A stretch of DNA of 54,434 nt from Fibrobacterota bacterium (lineage in GTDB: Bacteria; Fibrobacterota; Fibrobacteria; UBA11236): positions 1 to 54,434 of the forward strand of contig JAQBPO010000048.1 of the NCBI GenBank assembly GCA_028287465.1, in the 5' to 3' direction. This document shows positions 1 to 8,777 of the stretch, in pieces. The translations under genes were made by a program, and so were the position numbers. The notes below the pieces were generated by a model, which worked only from the letters and a program-made list of their open reading frames with translations, was not told where the DNA came from and made no database searches. Each line of letters begins with the position of its first letter. Within the stretch, counting starts at the first letter, position 1.

Positions 1-139
1 TAAGGTTTGCGGGAGGCCGGGAACCCGCTATTATTAGCGTCCGGAGGCATGCGAGCGGCATGCCCTCTTCGTCCTGCCCGCTCCACCCGCTCCATTCGCT
101 TCACTTGGGAAAGCCTTCGCTTCCCATTCGAGGGATCCG

Positions 140-1603
140 ATGAACCTCCGCCACGGTCTATGGTTGGCATGCATGCTCGGGGCGATCGCTCCGGCGCGAG
201 CGCAGTCCGCCGATTGCCCGGCCGGCCCGGGACATCCCATCACGGTCACCAACCTGTACCAGAACGAAGTGGTCGGCTACGAGCTGCTCCTCATCAAGGG
301 TACCCTGGGAGTTACGGCCGACAAGGTATGGCTCGATCCGGGGACCCCGTCCCCGCTCCCGCAGAACGCCCCGCCCCTGGAAAGCGACGCGACCGGCCTG
401 CCGAAGCCCGTGCGGGAATGGCCCGCGGGGGGAGGGCGCTTCAAGGCCATGGTCCATCTCAAACGGGGCCAGAACCGCATCGTGCTCTCGGCCGAGGGCC
501 ATGCCAGGACATGCCTGGACATCAACTACAGCCCCAATCCCTCCTACAACCGCATCCGCCTCGTGTTCGTGCTGGCGCGGGACGGGAGCGAAGGGCCCGG
601 GGTCTTCCAGGCGGCGCCGGACGATTATTCCGATCTTTCGAGCGCCAAGCGGAGGCTCGGCTTCGGAGCTCTCCTGCTGGAGACGGCCATGGCAGAACTT
701 CTCCACGACTCGGGCCGCCCGCGCCGCTCGGTGGATTTCAAGCGGGACGGCCGCGGGCAGGTCGAGGTGACGGTTTTCCACAGCTCACGCGAGGACGCGG
801 ACCTGCGGCTCAAGACCCCGGACGAGCTTTACGAACTCTTCCACGGCGAACTCGACTCGGCCTTCCAGGACGGCCGCACCATCTTCCTGTCCATGCTGGG
901 AGGATTCGGTTCCGGGGCCCTGGGCGGAAGCCGCCAGGCCATGTTCGGCACCTCCACCTTGTATAGCTGGGCGCAAGGCCTGGACGAGCTGACGGCCCGG
1001 TTTTCCGATTCCCGGGATCCGGGCGATTTCCAGCTGGTGGACGAATCGGGATTCCGCAATACCTTCTGGGGCAACTATAGCACCGGCATAGGCGCCACCT
1101 TGCACGAGCTGGGGCATGCCCTGGGGCTCCCCCACTCCGGCGACGGGGACGATATCATGGAGCGGGGATTCGATCGCTTCAACCGCATCTTCATGATCAA
1201 GGAGGACGGCGCCCTGATCACGGACGAGGCCGTCCATTACGCCAAGTCCTCCGTCGACCTGCTTTTCCAGAGCCCATGGGTCCTGCCCGCCGCGCCCGCG
1301 GGGTTAAGGGAGCGGAAGCCCGGCGCGGAAAAGGATGCGCGCCTCACCCGTTCCGGGAACCGGATTTCCCTGCGGCTCCCCGCGGCCGGAAAGGCCTCGG
1401 TGGACCTGTACGCGCCGGACGGCTCCAAGGCGGCCAACCTGTTCTCAGGGGACCTGGCAGCGGGCGATCATGAGTTCACCCTCCCGCCCATGGTCCCCGG
1501 CGTCTATCTGTGCGGACTCAAACGCGAAGCGGCGGACGGTGCGAAGGCGCCGGGGAGAACGGTCGGGAAGACGGCGGCCATGATCCGCATCGTCATCCCC
1601 TGA
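140..1603 (+). CDS. Secreted zinc metallopeptidase (PF12044-like) with T9SS-like C-terminal tail
   Basis: Predicted secreted zincin of 487 residues. Residues 1-22 look like a signal peptide cleaved after an Ala-rich stretch. The metzincin-type motif HELGHALGLPH lies at residues 322-332, with H322, H326 and H332 as zinc ligands and E323 as the catalytic base. The N-terminal domain, with the pattern NLYQNEVVGYELLLIKG near residue 37, resembles the fungal/bacterial putative metallopeptidase family PF12044 (YIL108W-like); this is recalled similarity, not a search result. The last ~80 residues (about 410-487) form a repeat-like beta-sandwich with VDLYAPDGSKAANLFSG and PGVYLCGLK, typical of type IX secretion sorting domains. 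GAGGGA lies 5 bases before the ATG. The gene converges on folC, with 12 bases between the stop codons. Substrate unknown. Confidence 0.85.
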   Translation: MNLRHGLWLACMLGAIAPARAQSADCPAGPGHPITVTNLYQNEVVGYELLLIKGTLGVTADKVWLDPGTPSPLPQNAPPLESDATGLPKPVREWPAGGGRFKAMVHLKRGQNRIVLSAEGHARTCLDINYSPNPSYNRIRLVFVLARDGSEGPGVFQAAPDDYSDLSSAKRRLGFGALLLETAMAELLHDSGRPRRSVDFKRDGRGQVEVTVFHSSREDADLRLKTPDELYELFHGELDSAFQDGRTIFLSMLGGFGSGALGGSRQAMFGTSTLYSWAQGLDELTARFSDSRDPGDFQLVDESGFRNTFWGNYSTGIGATLHELGHALGLPHSGDGDDIMERGFDRFNRIFMIKEDGALITDEAVHYAKSSVDLLFQSPWVLPAAPAGLRERKPGAEKDARLTRSGNRISLRLPAAGKASVDLYAPDGSKAANLFSGDLAAGDHEFTLPPMVPGVYLCGLKREAADGAKAPGRTVGKTAAMIRIVIP

Positions 1604-1619
1604 GGATCGCGTCCCTCAG
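1600..1619. terminator. Short inverted repeat between convergent stops
   Basis: CTGAGG (1600-1605) pairs with CCTCAG (1614-1619) around an 8-base loop. It includes the stop codon of the metallopeptidase gene on one side and that of folC on the other. There is no T-run on either side, so termination is only a guess. Confidence 0.25.
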
Positions 1620-3013
1620 CTTTCGCCTTCGAAGCGCCTGAACCAGGCCAGGCCCGGATAATGGGGCAGTAACATGGGAATGACCTCCCCCAGCAGGTAG
1701 AGCGATCCGCATACCACCGCCAGGTCGTAATCGGCCGCCCGCTCCGGGTCCCGCCGCAGCAGGGATTCCAAGGCGCCGGGTTCCAAGGTGAGGGGAAGCA
1801 GGCCTTCGGTTCCACCGGGTCCCAGCAGGCCTTCCAGTTCGCCGTAAGGAAGGGCCCGGGGGAATTTACCGGTTTGCCCACCTTGACCATCCTTACCCAC
1901 CGCCCGGTCGAGCGGGATGAACCGGATCCCGGACGCGAACCCCCGGATGCTCCGGTACACGGCCGAGACGTCCTTATCGCGCATCACCGAGAAGAGGGCC
2001 AGGATCCGGCGCCCCGGGAACTCCCTCCGCAAATAGGATTCCAGCGCCGCCATGCCGCCCGGATTATGGGCCCCGTCCAGCAGGACGGGCATCATGCCCG
2101 GCCCTTCCAGGTATTGGGTGCGGCCCGGAACCCGCGAGCCTTGCAGGGCGGGGATGATCTTATCCGCCGCGGGCAGAGGCCCCCCCAGGAAGGTCTCCAT
2201 GGCCAGGAGCGAGAGCGCGAGATTCTCGCGCTGGTGTTCTTCCGCGCGCAGGGAGGCCGGTAACGCGTATGCCGCGTAGCGGCCGTGGAAACGGAGCTCC
2301 CCGCCCGAGACCTCCATGGGATGGTCCTTGAGCGCGATGACGGGACTTCCCGCCGCCGAGGCCTTGTCCTCCAATACGGCCAGCAGCCCGGGACGCTCCT
2401 CGCGGACCACCATGGGCACTCCGGGCTTCAGGATGGCGATCTTCTCGCCCCAGATGGCTTCCACCGTATCGCCCAGGATGGAAGTATGGTCCAGGGAGAT
2501 GGAGGTGATCACGGTGAGGGCGGGCAGGACGGCATTGGTGGCGTCGAGGCGGCCTCCCAATCCGGTTTCCAGGACGACCGCCTCGCAACCGCAAGCGCGG
2601 AACCAGTCCAAGGCCAAGGCGGTGACGCATTCGAAATAGGTCGCATTGAGCTCGAGGATGGGCGCCCAGGCCCTTTGCAGCCAGGAAACGATCCAATCCG
2701 CCGGGATCGGTTCGCCGTCCACCAGGATGCGTTCCCGGAAACTGACCAGGTGGGGCGAGGTATAGAGGCCCACGCGCCGGTACCCGGCCGCAGCGAGGAG
2801 GGCGGCCAGGTTGGCGCAGACGCTGCCCTTGCCGTTGGTCCCCGCCACGTGCAGGAAGGTCAGGCCCCTGTCGGGCCTTCCCAGGCGGTCCAGCAGGGCA
2901 TTGATGGTTTCGAGGCCGAGCTTGACGGCGAACTGGTTCCGCCCGAAGAAGAAGTCGAGGCAGTCCCGGTAGGTGCGGGGGGGATTCGGAAGGGGATCGG
3001 AAGGAGCGGTCAT
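1616..3013 (-). CDS. folC: Bifunctional folylpolyglutamate/dihydrofolate synthase
   Basis: Mur-ligase-family enzyme that adds glutamate to dihydropteroate and/or folates in the cytoplasm using ATP. At 465 residues it has the family's usual length. The P-loop HVAGTNGKGSV is at residues 55-65 (K62), followed by the family's LYTSPHLVSFRERI segment, the GLGGRLDATN motif near residue 151 and the LDGAHNPGG motif in the C-terminal domain. The start lies 17 bases after the accD stop on the same strand. accD-folC adjacency is also found in Escherichia coli, and the spacing suggests one transcript. Product confident; whether both activities are present is inferred. Confidence 0.96.
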   Translation of the reverse strand: MTAPSDPLPNPPRTYRDCLDFFFGRNQFAVKLGLETINALLDRLGRPDRGLTFLHVAGTNGKGSVCANLAALLAAAGYRRVGLYTSPHLVSFRERILVDGEPIPADWIVSWLQRAWAPILELNATYFECVTALALDWFRACGCEAVVLETGLGGRLDATNAVLPALTVITSISLDHTSILGDTVEAIWGEKIAILKPGVPMVVREERPGLLAVLEDKASAAGSPVIALKDHPMEVSGGELRFHGRYAAYALPASLRAEEHQRENLALSLLAMETFLGGPLPAADKIIPALQGSRVPGRTQYLEGPGMMPVLLDGAHNPGGMAALESYLRREFPGRRILALFSVMRDKDVSAVYRSIRGFASGIRFIPLDRAVGKDGQGGQTGKFPRALPYGELEGLLGPGGTEGLLPLTLEPGALESLLRRDPERAADYDLAVVCGSLYLLGEVIPMLLPHYPGLAWFRRFEGES

Positions 3014-3030
3014 CGCCCGTCCCAGCAGGG

Positions 3031-3867
3031 TTACTGGAAGTGCCCGAGCACGGAAGCGAGGGTTTCCTTGAGCTGCTTGCGCGGAACGATCATGTCCAGC
3101 ATGCCCTTCTCCAGGAGGAACTCAGCGCGCTGGAACCCCGCGGGAAGGTTCTGGCGGATGGTCTCGCGGATCACGCGCTCGCCCGCGAAGCCGATGAGGG
3201 CCCCCGGTTCGGCGATATTGATGTCTCCCAGCATGGCGAAGCTGGCGGTCACGCCGCCCGTGGTGGGATTGGTCATGATGGAGATGTAGGGCAGGTGGGC
3301 CTTGTGCAATTGGGCGATGATGGCCGAAGTCTTGCCCATCTGCATGAGGGAGAGCGAGCCCTCCTGCATGCGGGCGCCGCCGGAGGCCGCGACCACGATG
3401 GACGGGATTTTCAATTGCAGGCCGCGCTTAAGGACACGGGCGATCTTCTCGCCTTCGACCGAACCCATGGACCCGCCGATAAAGCGGAAGTCCATCACGG
3501 CCAGGCTGATCTTCATTCCCTTGATCTCGCCGATGCCGGCCACCACGCCGGAATGGGCGCCGGTGTTCTTTTCCGCATCGTGCAGGCTGTCCTTGTACTT
3601 CTTCTTGGCGGCGAACTTGAGGGGATCCGTGGACTTGAGGCCCGTATCCATGACCTGCCAGGTGCCCTCGTCGGTGAGCAGCTTGACATAGTCGTTGGCG
3701 CCGATGCGGAAATGGAATCCGCAGTGCTCGCAAACATACTTGTTCGCGGCCAACTCCTTACGATACAGGATTTCCTTGCATCCGTCGCACTTCACCCATA
3801 GGTCCACCGGAGTGTCCCTCTTGATGAGCGTGCCGATGCCGGATTTAGCTTTGCGGAACCATTCCAT
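3031..3867 (-). CDS. accD: Acetyl-CoA carboxylase carboxyltransferase subunit beta
   Basis: Beta subunit of the carboxyltransferase that moves carboxybiotin's CO2 to acetyl-CoA, the first step of fatty-acid synthesis. The 278-residue protein has the N-terminal zinc ribbon C27-x2-C30-x15-C46-x2-C49, then the crotonase-like core with SGGARMQEG, TNPTTGGVTASFAMLGD and IGFAGERVIRETI. Length and motifs are normal for AccD. It is the first gene of the two-gene accD-folC unit. The accA partner is not in the window. Upstream, about 130 bases separate it from the HNH gene stop on the same strand. Confidence 0.97.
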   Translation of the reverse strand: MEWFRKAKSGIGTLIKRDTPVDLWVKCDGCKEILYRKELAANKYVCEHCGFHFRIGANDYVKLLTDEGTWQVMDTGLKSTDPLKFAAKKKYKDSLHDAEKNTGAHSGVVAGIGEIKGMKISLAVMDFRFIGGSMGSVEGEKIARVLKRGLQLKIPSIVVAASGGARMQEGSLSLMQMGKTSAIIAQLHKAHLPYISIMTNPTTGGVTASFAMLGDINIAEPGALIGFAGERVIRETIRQNLPAGFQRAEFLLEKGMLDMIVPRKQLKETLASVLGHFQ

Positions 3868-3996
3868 TACGTCGCTTACCGGTCCTTGGAAAACAAGAGG
3901 GGATCCAAGATAACCAAAGCGGAAAAACCCGTCACCCGTCCCGAAAAACGGCGAACCTGGGGGTTTTCGCGGGGATTCCGGGAGGTCAAGCGCCCG

Positions 3997-4545
3997 TCAG
4001 GCGGTCATCGCCACGCGCCAATAGATGTAGTCGCTCCAGGATTGGTGGGGGGTTTTGAAGCTCAGCTTGTTGACCAGGTTGCGCGGAGCGGCCTTGGTGA
4101 GCTTGGGCGCATAGGGCTCTTGCAGCATATTGAGCTCGCCCTTTTTCCAACGCTTGTTGCCCTTGCGGTTATTGCAGGTCATGCATGCCGCCACCACGTT
4201 CTCCCAGCTGGTGCCGCCCCCATGGCTGCGCGGGACCACATGGTCGATGGTGAAGCTGGACAGGGTCACCTTCACGCCGCAATACACGCACCGGCCATTG
4301 TCGCGGGCATAGATGTTCTTGCGGTTGAAGGGCAGGAAGTTGGTGAAGTTCCTCGGCATGACGCGCATGTCCAGGCACTGGATGATGGACGGGATGTGCA
4401 TGGAGAACCGGGGCGACCGGACGACATGGTCCTCGTACTCCGCGATTACTATCGCGCGGCCCAGGGACCAGAGGGTGATGGCCTTTTTCCACGAGATGAT
4501 GTCCATCGGGATGCCGGCCATATTGAGAGCCAACGCTTCAATCAT
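3997..4545 (-). CDS. HNH endonuclease family protein
   Basis: Probable HNH nuclease of 182 residues. The middle holds CVYCGVKVTLSSFTIDHVVP followed by SHGGGTSWENVVAACMTCNN, that is two CxxC zinc-binding pairs flanking the HNH His and the Asn of the beta-beta-alpha-metal fold. The frame stays open further upstream, but the ATG at 4545 is preferred because AAGGAAAC sits just before it and the upstream extension is low-complexity. Family members of this size occur widely as single chromosomal genes in FCB bacteria, so it need not be mobile. No intron, intein or restriction partner is visible beside it. Biological target unknown. Confidence 0.85.
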   Translation of the reverse strand: MIEALALNMAGIPMDIISWKKAITLWSLGRAIVIAEYEDHVVRSPRFSMHIPSIIQCLDMRVMPRNFTNFLPFNRKNIYARDNGRCVYCGVKVTLSSFTIDHVVPRSHGGGTSWENVVAACMTCNNRKGNKRWKKGELNMLQEPYAPKLTKAAPRNLVNKLSFKTPHQSWSDYIYWRVAMTA

Positions 4546-4667
4546 GGAAGTTTCCTTGTGCTTGTGAATGCCGGAGGCGCAAGGCGCCGCAAGGGACGGA
4601 GCAGGGAGCGCCGTCGCGGCGCGAAAAGCGCCCATTCCGCGGTGACCGATGACTCCGGCATAGGGAT

Positions 4668-4685
4668 CCGGATCCGTGGATCCGG
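4668..4685. promoter_or_regulatory. Perfect inverted repeat in divergent intergenic region
   Basis: CCGGATCC-GT-GGATCCGG gives two 8-base arms in the 289-base gap between the divergent HNH (start 4545) and membrane protein (start 4835) genes. It could be an operator, but no promoter boxes could be placed confidently around it. The rest of the gap is AT-richer near 4715-4735 and 4790-4815. Confidence 0.25.
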
Positions 4686-4834
4686 TTGCCTGCGCCGATT
4701 TCGCCCGTCTTCCCTATTTATTCTACTAAACTCCCGGGGCCATGACACCCGTAAAATCGGGGGGTCCAGGGCTCCAAGGCCCAAAAGTCCTGTTATTTTT
4801 TGAGCCGATTTATAGCTGTGAGAGGAGGCCTGCC

Positions 4835-5275
4835 ATGGCCAAGGCCAATCGTCATCGGGGCTGGAGGGAGGCTGGGCTGGCGGGCCTGATGCTGGTAAGT
4901 TTTTTCATGCCATGGCTTTATTCCATGGGAACGCCCATCCGGGCCCATGAAATCCGCGAGCGCCTGGCGGGCCCCCATCGCCTGATTTCCGCGTTCACGA
5001 CCGGCTCCCGGGTGACCCGGGACTACAACCTTTCCCTCTGCCTGTACGCCGTCCCCCTGGTGGCCGGTGTGATCCTGGTGCTGGTCCTGATGGGGAAATA
5101 CCGACCCTGGATGGGAGCCTTGGCCGGCGCCACCGGGCTGGCCGCCTTCCTTTTCCTGCGTGGCGAGGTGGAAAGCTTCCCGTTCCATCGCATGGCTTCG
5201 GGGTCCTACGTGGCCCTCGCCACGGGACTCGCCTTGGCGCTCTCGCCTTTGCTCCGGATCGGTTCAAGGTTCTGA
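4835..5275 (+). CDS. Small four-helix integral membrane protein, unknown function
   Basis: Unrecognised 146-residue protein with four hydrophobic segments (about residues 14-30, 66-88, 95-111 and 125-142), separated by short charged loops, so an inner-membrane protein. The ATG at 4835 is chosen because AGAGGAGG lies 6 bases upstream; the frame opens earlier at 4742 without a ribosome site. It stands alone, divergent from the HNH gene and convergent with the sugar dehydrogenase gene. No catalytic motif is visible. Confidence 0.7.
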   Translation: MAKANRHRGWREAGLAGLMLVSFFMPWLYSMGTPIRAHEIRERLAGPHRLISAFTTGSRVTRDYNLSLCLYAVPLVAGVILVLVLMGKYRPWMGALAGATGLAAFLFLRGEVESFPFHRMASGSYVALATGLALALSPLLRIGSRF

Positions 5276-5280
5276 AGAGT

Positions 5281-5310
5281 GCGGCCGTCGGTAGGTGGAC
5301 CGACGGCCGC
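5281..5310 (+). terminator. Strong hairpin after the membrane-protein gene
   Basis: GCGGCCGTCGGT (5281-5292) pairs perfectly with ACCGACGGCCGC (5299-5310) around a 6-base loop, 5 bases after the stop codon at 5275. The 12-bp GC stem is followed by GGGGTTC rather than a T-run, so it may act as a transcript-stabilising hairpin or a Rho-assisted end rather than a classical terminator. Confidence 0.5.
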
Positions 5311-5358
5311 GGGGTTCGCCCGTGGCCGGTGGGTGCCCTGGGCGAATGGAGAGTGGCG

Positions 5359-5456
5359 CCTTCGCTTTGGAGCCAGGCGACTCCACGCTCGGCGCGTTCA
5401 AGGGTCCCTACTTCGCCTTCGCCTTGGAGCCAGGCGACTACACGCTCGGCGCGTTC
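5359..5456. repeat. Imperfect 41-bp direct repeat, two copies
   Basis: Two copies (5359-5399 and 5416-5456) differ at two positions and are separated by 16 bases. The unit contains GGAGCCAGGCGACTxCACGC followed by TCGGCGCGTTC. It occupies most of the 188-base gap between the convergent genes ending at 5275 and 5464. Frames are open through it, but none has a credible start or family resemblance, so I treat it as non-coding. Confidence 0.7.
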
Positions 5457-5463
5457 GGTGTAC

Positions 5464-7170
5464 TTAGGGAAAGTAACGGACCTTGCCTGTGAATTCCCCT
5501 TGGTCATTGGACACTTTCACGAAATAGATTCCGGGCTTGGCGCCTGCGAGAAGGCTTGCCGCGCGGTATTCCTTCGGGCCTTCGCTCGAGAAGGATCGCA
5601 CGGCCTTACCCGACATATCATAAAGGGCGAGTCCGTATCCGCCTTTGCCCGATACGATGATGCGTCCGGCATCGATCTCGACCGCCGGCCCATGGGCGCC
5701 CTTGATCATGGAGTAGGCGAAGGAGGACGCCGTTTCCGCTTTGAGGGTCGGATCCTGGCAAGTGCCCTTGTAGTCGATGCGGTAGATGCCGGTGCAGGCA
5801 TCGGCCGTATACCAGGTGCCGCAGCTGTAGTTCAGGTAATAGAGCGCGCCGTCGGGGCCGGCCTGGAAGTCCAGAGGTTTGTTGAAGTTCGGGCTCAGGC
5901 CTTTGAACATGTCGACCGCGGCGCCGTTCTGCTTTCCATCGGGAGTGAGCCTGATGGCCTGGATGGCGCCCTTGTTGAAATCGGTGACGAACCAGACCCG
6001 GTTGAGGGAGGGGGGGAGCTTGGAGGAGGATGGGATGGCGCCGTCGTATCGGTAGATGGGGCCCGTCATCGCGCAGCTATGCGCATAGGAATGGGTCCCC
6101 GTCCTGGCCGGAGGCAGTTCCGGAATCGCCACGCCGGGAAGCGGGTTGATGGGCGCATCGGGCTTGAGGGTTTTCCAGTCCGCCCAATTGGCCTTGTCGA
6201 TGGGCTCGGACTTGTAGGGAATGGAATCCTGCACGTGGCCGACGGCGGTCCAGAACGGCCAGCCGTAGAAGCCCGAGGTCGTCGCGACATTGTGCTCTTC
6301 GGTCCAGAGGCTGCTGTCCGGGGTATTGCCGGGTTGCTGATCGGGACCGCAATCCCCCCAGACGGCCCAACGGCGGACCGGATCCAAGGTCAGGGTATAG
6401 GCGTTGCGGATGCCCTTTACGAAGACTTCGCGTTTGGCCTTGGTGGAGTCCCGGTATTTGGCCGCGACCGCGCCCATGCCCTTGTCGTCGAAAAGCTTGG
6501 CCGAGGTCTCCCATAGGTTGCCCGCGGGAATGGTATAGCCGCCCGCCTCGGTGGGATGGATCCGGAGGATGCTTCCGCGCAAGCTCGCGGTATTCGCAGG
6601 CCCCTGCAACAAGGTCTCGTTGTCGCCGGCGTTGATCCACAAATCGCCGTAGGCGTCGAAGCGCATTGCCCCGGAGGTGTGCCAGCGGCCGCGCGAGCTG
6701 GGGATCTCCAGGAGGATCTTCTCGGTCTCGGGCTTCAAGGCCAGGGTGGCCGGATCCAGGTTGAACCGGGAAATGCGGAAGGCGAGCTTGGACGCGTAAT
6801 AGGTGAAGAGCCGCTTATTGTCCTTGAATGCCGGATCGAGCGCGAACCCGACCAGGCCGTCCTCGCCGCCCGTCTCGATATTGGGGATGTTCCCCAGGAC
6901 CCGGACCGCCTTGGTCAGGGCGTCGTAGTACTTGATCGCGCCTTTGCGTTCGATGAAGAAGATGTTCACGTTCCCCTGGGCGTCCATCTGGAAATCCATC
7001 TTCAGGGGCTCGTAGATATCCGCGCTGTTGGTCCGGCTGATCACCGTGGTGACGCTGAAATCCTTGTCGGCCGTGGCGGCGCAATTGGGATAGGTGAACT
7101 GGGCCCGGGCCGTTCCCGCGAATCCCGCCAGGATGAAGGCGAGTGCCGTTTTTGTAGCCGGATTGGTCAT
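5464..7170 (-). CDS. Secreted PQQ-dependent sugar dehydrogenase-like protein with T9SS-like tail
   Basis: A 568-residue secreted beta-propeller related to soluble glucose/sorbosone dehydrogenases, which oxidise sugars with pyrroloquinoline quinone. Residues 1-23 are a signal peptide ending in ARA. The core begins with the typical LKMDFQMDAQGNVNIFFIER strand, then GGEDGLVGFALDPAF. WHTSGAMRFDAYGDLWINAG corresponds to the family's H-x-G-x-x-x-F-x-x-D-G motif with the catalytic His. From about residue 490 a C-terminal domain with LALYDMSGKAVRSF and PGIYFVKVSN resembles type IX secretion sorting tails, so cell-surface export is likely. It lies 130 bases downstream of the GT-C-like gene on the same strand. 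Sugar substrate and true PQQ dependence are inferred. Confidence 0.85.
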   Translation of the reverse strand: MTNPATKTALAFILAGFAGTARAQFTYPNCAATADKDFSVTTVISRTNSADIYEPLKMDFQMDAQGNVNIFFIERKGAIKYYDALTKAVRVLGNIPNIETGGEDGLVGFALDPAFKDNKRLFTYYASKLAFRISRFNLDPATLALKPETEKILLEIPSSRGRWHTSGAMRFDAYGDLWINAGDNETLLQGPANTASLRGSILRIHPTEAGGYTIPAGNLWETSAKLFDDKGMGAVAAKYRDSTKAKREVFVKGIRNAYTLTLDPVRRWAVWGDCGPDQQPGNTPDSSLWTEEHNVATTSGFYGWPFWTAVGHVQDSIPYKSEPIDKANWADWKTLKPDAPINPLPGVAIPELPPARTGTHSYAHSCAMTGPIYRYDGAIPSSSKLPPSLNRVWFVTDFNKGAIQAIRLTPDGKQNGAAVDMFKGLSPNFNKPLDFQAGPDGALYYLNYSCGTWYTADACTGIYRIDYKGTCQDPTLKAETASSFAYSMIKGAHGPAVEIDAGRIIVSGKGGYGLALYDMSGKAVRSFSSEGPKEYRAASLLAGAKPGIYFVKVSNDQGEFTGKVRYFP

Positions 7171-7258
7171 TGGGTCCCCATTCGCCCGCGGCTATACCGC
7201 CGCGGGGTATGCCCAAGGTAGCCGGAGCGGCCCGCGGTATCGTGTAGACTTTGGGCAT

Positions 7259-7275
7259 GGATTTGTACAAAATCC
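7259..7275. promoter_or_regulatory. Near-palindrome upstream of the sugar dehydrogenase gene
   Basis: GGATTTGTACAAAATCC, built on the perfect 10-base palindrome TTTGTACAAA, lies about 90 bases before the dehydrogenase start in an otherwise GC-rich gap. A second GTACAAA follows at about 7290. It could be a regulator site; weak evidence. Confidence 0.2.
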
Positions 7276-7300
7276 GTATCCACGGGGGCAGGCGTACAAA

Positions 7301-8737
7301 TCATGCCTGCGTTGGGATCCTTGAGGCGTCAGGCGCCGCTTTACGCCATGTCCCGAGGCCCGGCAGGAGGTCGGAGGCATGGCAGGCCAGGACCAGAAGG
7401 CATGGCAGGGCGGGCAGGGCGTACCGGGTGAACCCGAGCTGGATCAAGGCGAACAGGGCCAGATAGGCGCAGGCCCCCGCGGCCAGGAGGACGGGGATTT
7501 TCCGCCTTTTCCGATCGACCGCGATGGAAAGGAGGGACAGGACGAGCAGGATCCAGGGCGGTTGATGGATGAGGCCCCGCTCAATGCGGAGGACCGCGGG
7601 AGGGAGGTCCGGCATTCCCGGAAATCCGGCGAGGATGGATTCGGGATACTCCTCTTCGCATTTCCACAGCAAGCGGGCGCCCTCGTTGCCTACGGAGCGG
7701 AGGTAACGCCGGGGATTCCCCCATGCCCATCTCGAAAAGCGCCGCGCGAATTCCCGATCCGCCGCCTCGATCTCCGCGGCCGATCCGCTTCCCATCGCAC
7801 GTTCCAGCCTGTGCGGCAAGGCATTCACCGGCCAGGGGATATCCAGGGCGAAGCCGGGATCCCACGGCCCGATCCGCTCCCTCTCCCCTGGAAGGAAGCG
7901 GGAAACGAAATCCCATTCCGGGGAAGCGGGGTCCGCCAATTCATAATAGGACAGGTGCGTATACAGGCTCACCCCCAGGCTGACCGTCCTGCGATAGACG
8001 CCATGGGCCATCCCGTTGCGGAGAGCCCCGGAAAACCCCACCGCCAAGCCGAGGATCATGGCCGCGAGAACGGCCCGGTACCGCGGCAGCCAGGCCTTCC
8101 GCGTCGAAAGCAGTACGAGGGCGCCGCAGAGAGCGAGGGATACATCCCCCACCTGCCGCGTGAGCGTGGCCAGGCCCGCGGCCAGGCAGAGCGCCGTGAA
8201 CTTCGGGACCGAAAAGCCGGCCATGATCTCCGCCGCGAGCGATAGGAAGGCCGTGAACAGGAAGGCGAAGAGGGTCGTATCCATGATGCGCAAGGGTTCC
8301 TGGAGCCAAAGCGAATTGAAGAGGAAAAGGAAAATCGCGAGCCGGCCCGTGCGTTCCTTCCAGGCGAGGACGCGGGAAAGACGGAAGAGGAGGATACCCA
8401 TGCCAAGCTTGAGCATGCATTGGGCGAAGGTCGCCGCCTTCAGCGACGGGAACATCCCGAGGAACAGGGGATACAACTTGGGCCGGAACAGGATGCTGCG
8501 CAGATCGCTTTCCAGACCATGGCCCAAGCGGAAGAAACCCAGGCTGTCGGGATTATCGAGGTTGGGATCGCTTTTCCCCCACAACCAGAACTGCAGCAGT
8601 CCGCCGGCGATGAACAGGGCGGGGATGCAGAATCGTCGCGGGCCTTCCCATTTTTCCAAAGCGGCGAACAGGAACCAGGCCGCCGCCAAAGGGAACAATT
8701 GGTACAGGATCAGGTGGATCACGCTCCATGATAGCAC
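7301..8737 (-). CDS. Polytopic membrane protein, GT-C glycosyltransferase-like
   Basis: A 478-residue inner-membrane protein with about ten hydrophobic helices. A long soluble loop lies near residues 255-395 and is rich in aromatic and charged residues. The topology, with an early acidic loop containing NLDNPDSLGFF, resembles GT-C (ArnT/PMT-like) lipid-linked sugar transferases, but I cannot place the canonical catalytic Asp with certainty. The reading frame starts at a GTG (8737) preceded by GCGGAAAG. It lies 40 bases after the ABC permease stop on the same strand. Alternatively it is an unclassified membrane protein. Confidence 0.6.
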   Translation of the reverse strand: MLSWSVIHLILYQLFPLAAAWFLFAALEKWEGPRRFCIPALFIAGGLLQFWLWGKSDPNLDNPDSLGFFRLGHGLESDLRSILFRPKLYPLFLGMFPSLKAATFAQCMLKLGMGILLFRLSRVLAWKERTGRLAIFLFLFNSLWLQEPLRIMDTTLFAFLFTAFLSLAAEIMAGFSVPKFTALCLAAGLATLTRQVGDVSLALCGALVLLSTRKAWLPRYRAVLAAMILGLAVGFSGALRNGMAHGVYRRTVSLGVSLYTHLSYYELADPASPEWDFVSRFLPGERERIGPWDPGFALDIPWPVNALPHRLERAMGSGSAAEIEAADREFARRFSRWAWGNPRRYLRSVGNEGARLLWKCEEEYPESILAGFPGMPDLPPAVLRIERGLIHQPPWILLVLSLLSIAVDRKRRKIPVLLAAGACAYLALFALIQLGFTRYALPALPCLLVLACHASDLLPGLGTWRKAAPDASRIPTQA

Positions 8738-8777
8738 GCTTTCCGCGGAGGGCGCCAGAATGGCGGCAGGCCGGGTC

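Noticed and set aside
1-139. Possible end of an upstream gene at the left window edge
   Set aside because: The edge begins with a TAA, but too few codons are visible to judge any reading frame; the frame open from 7 overlaps the metallopeptidase and is a shadow.
3997-4545. HNH gene as sign of a mobile intron or homing element
   Set aside because: No intron ends, repeats or interrupted gene surround it; similar stand-alone HNH genes are common on FCB chromosomes.
3886-4803. 305-codon plus-strand frame over the HNH gene
   Set aside because: Antisense of the HNH nuclease; no motif.
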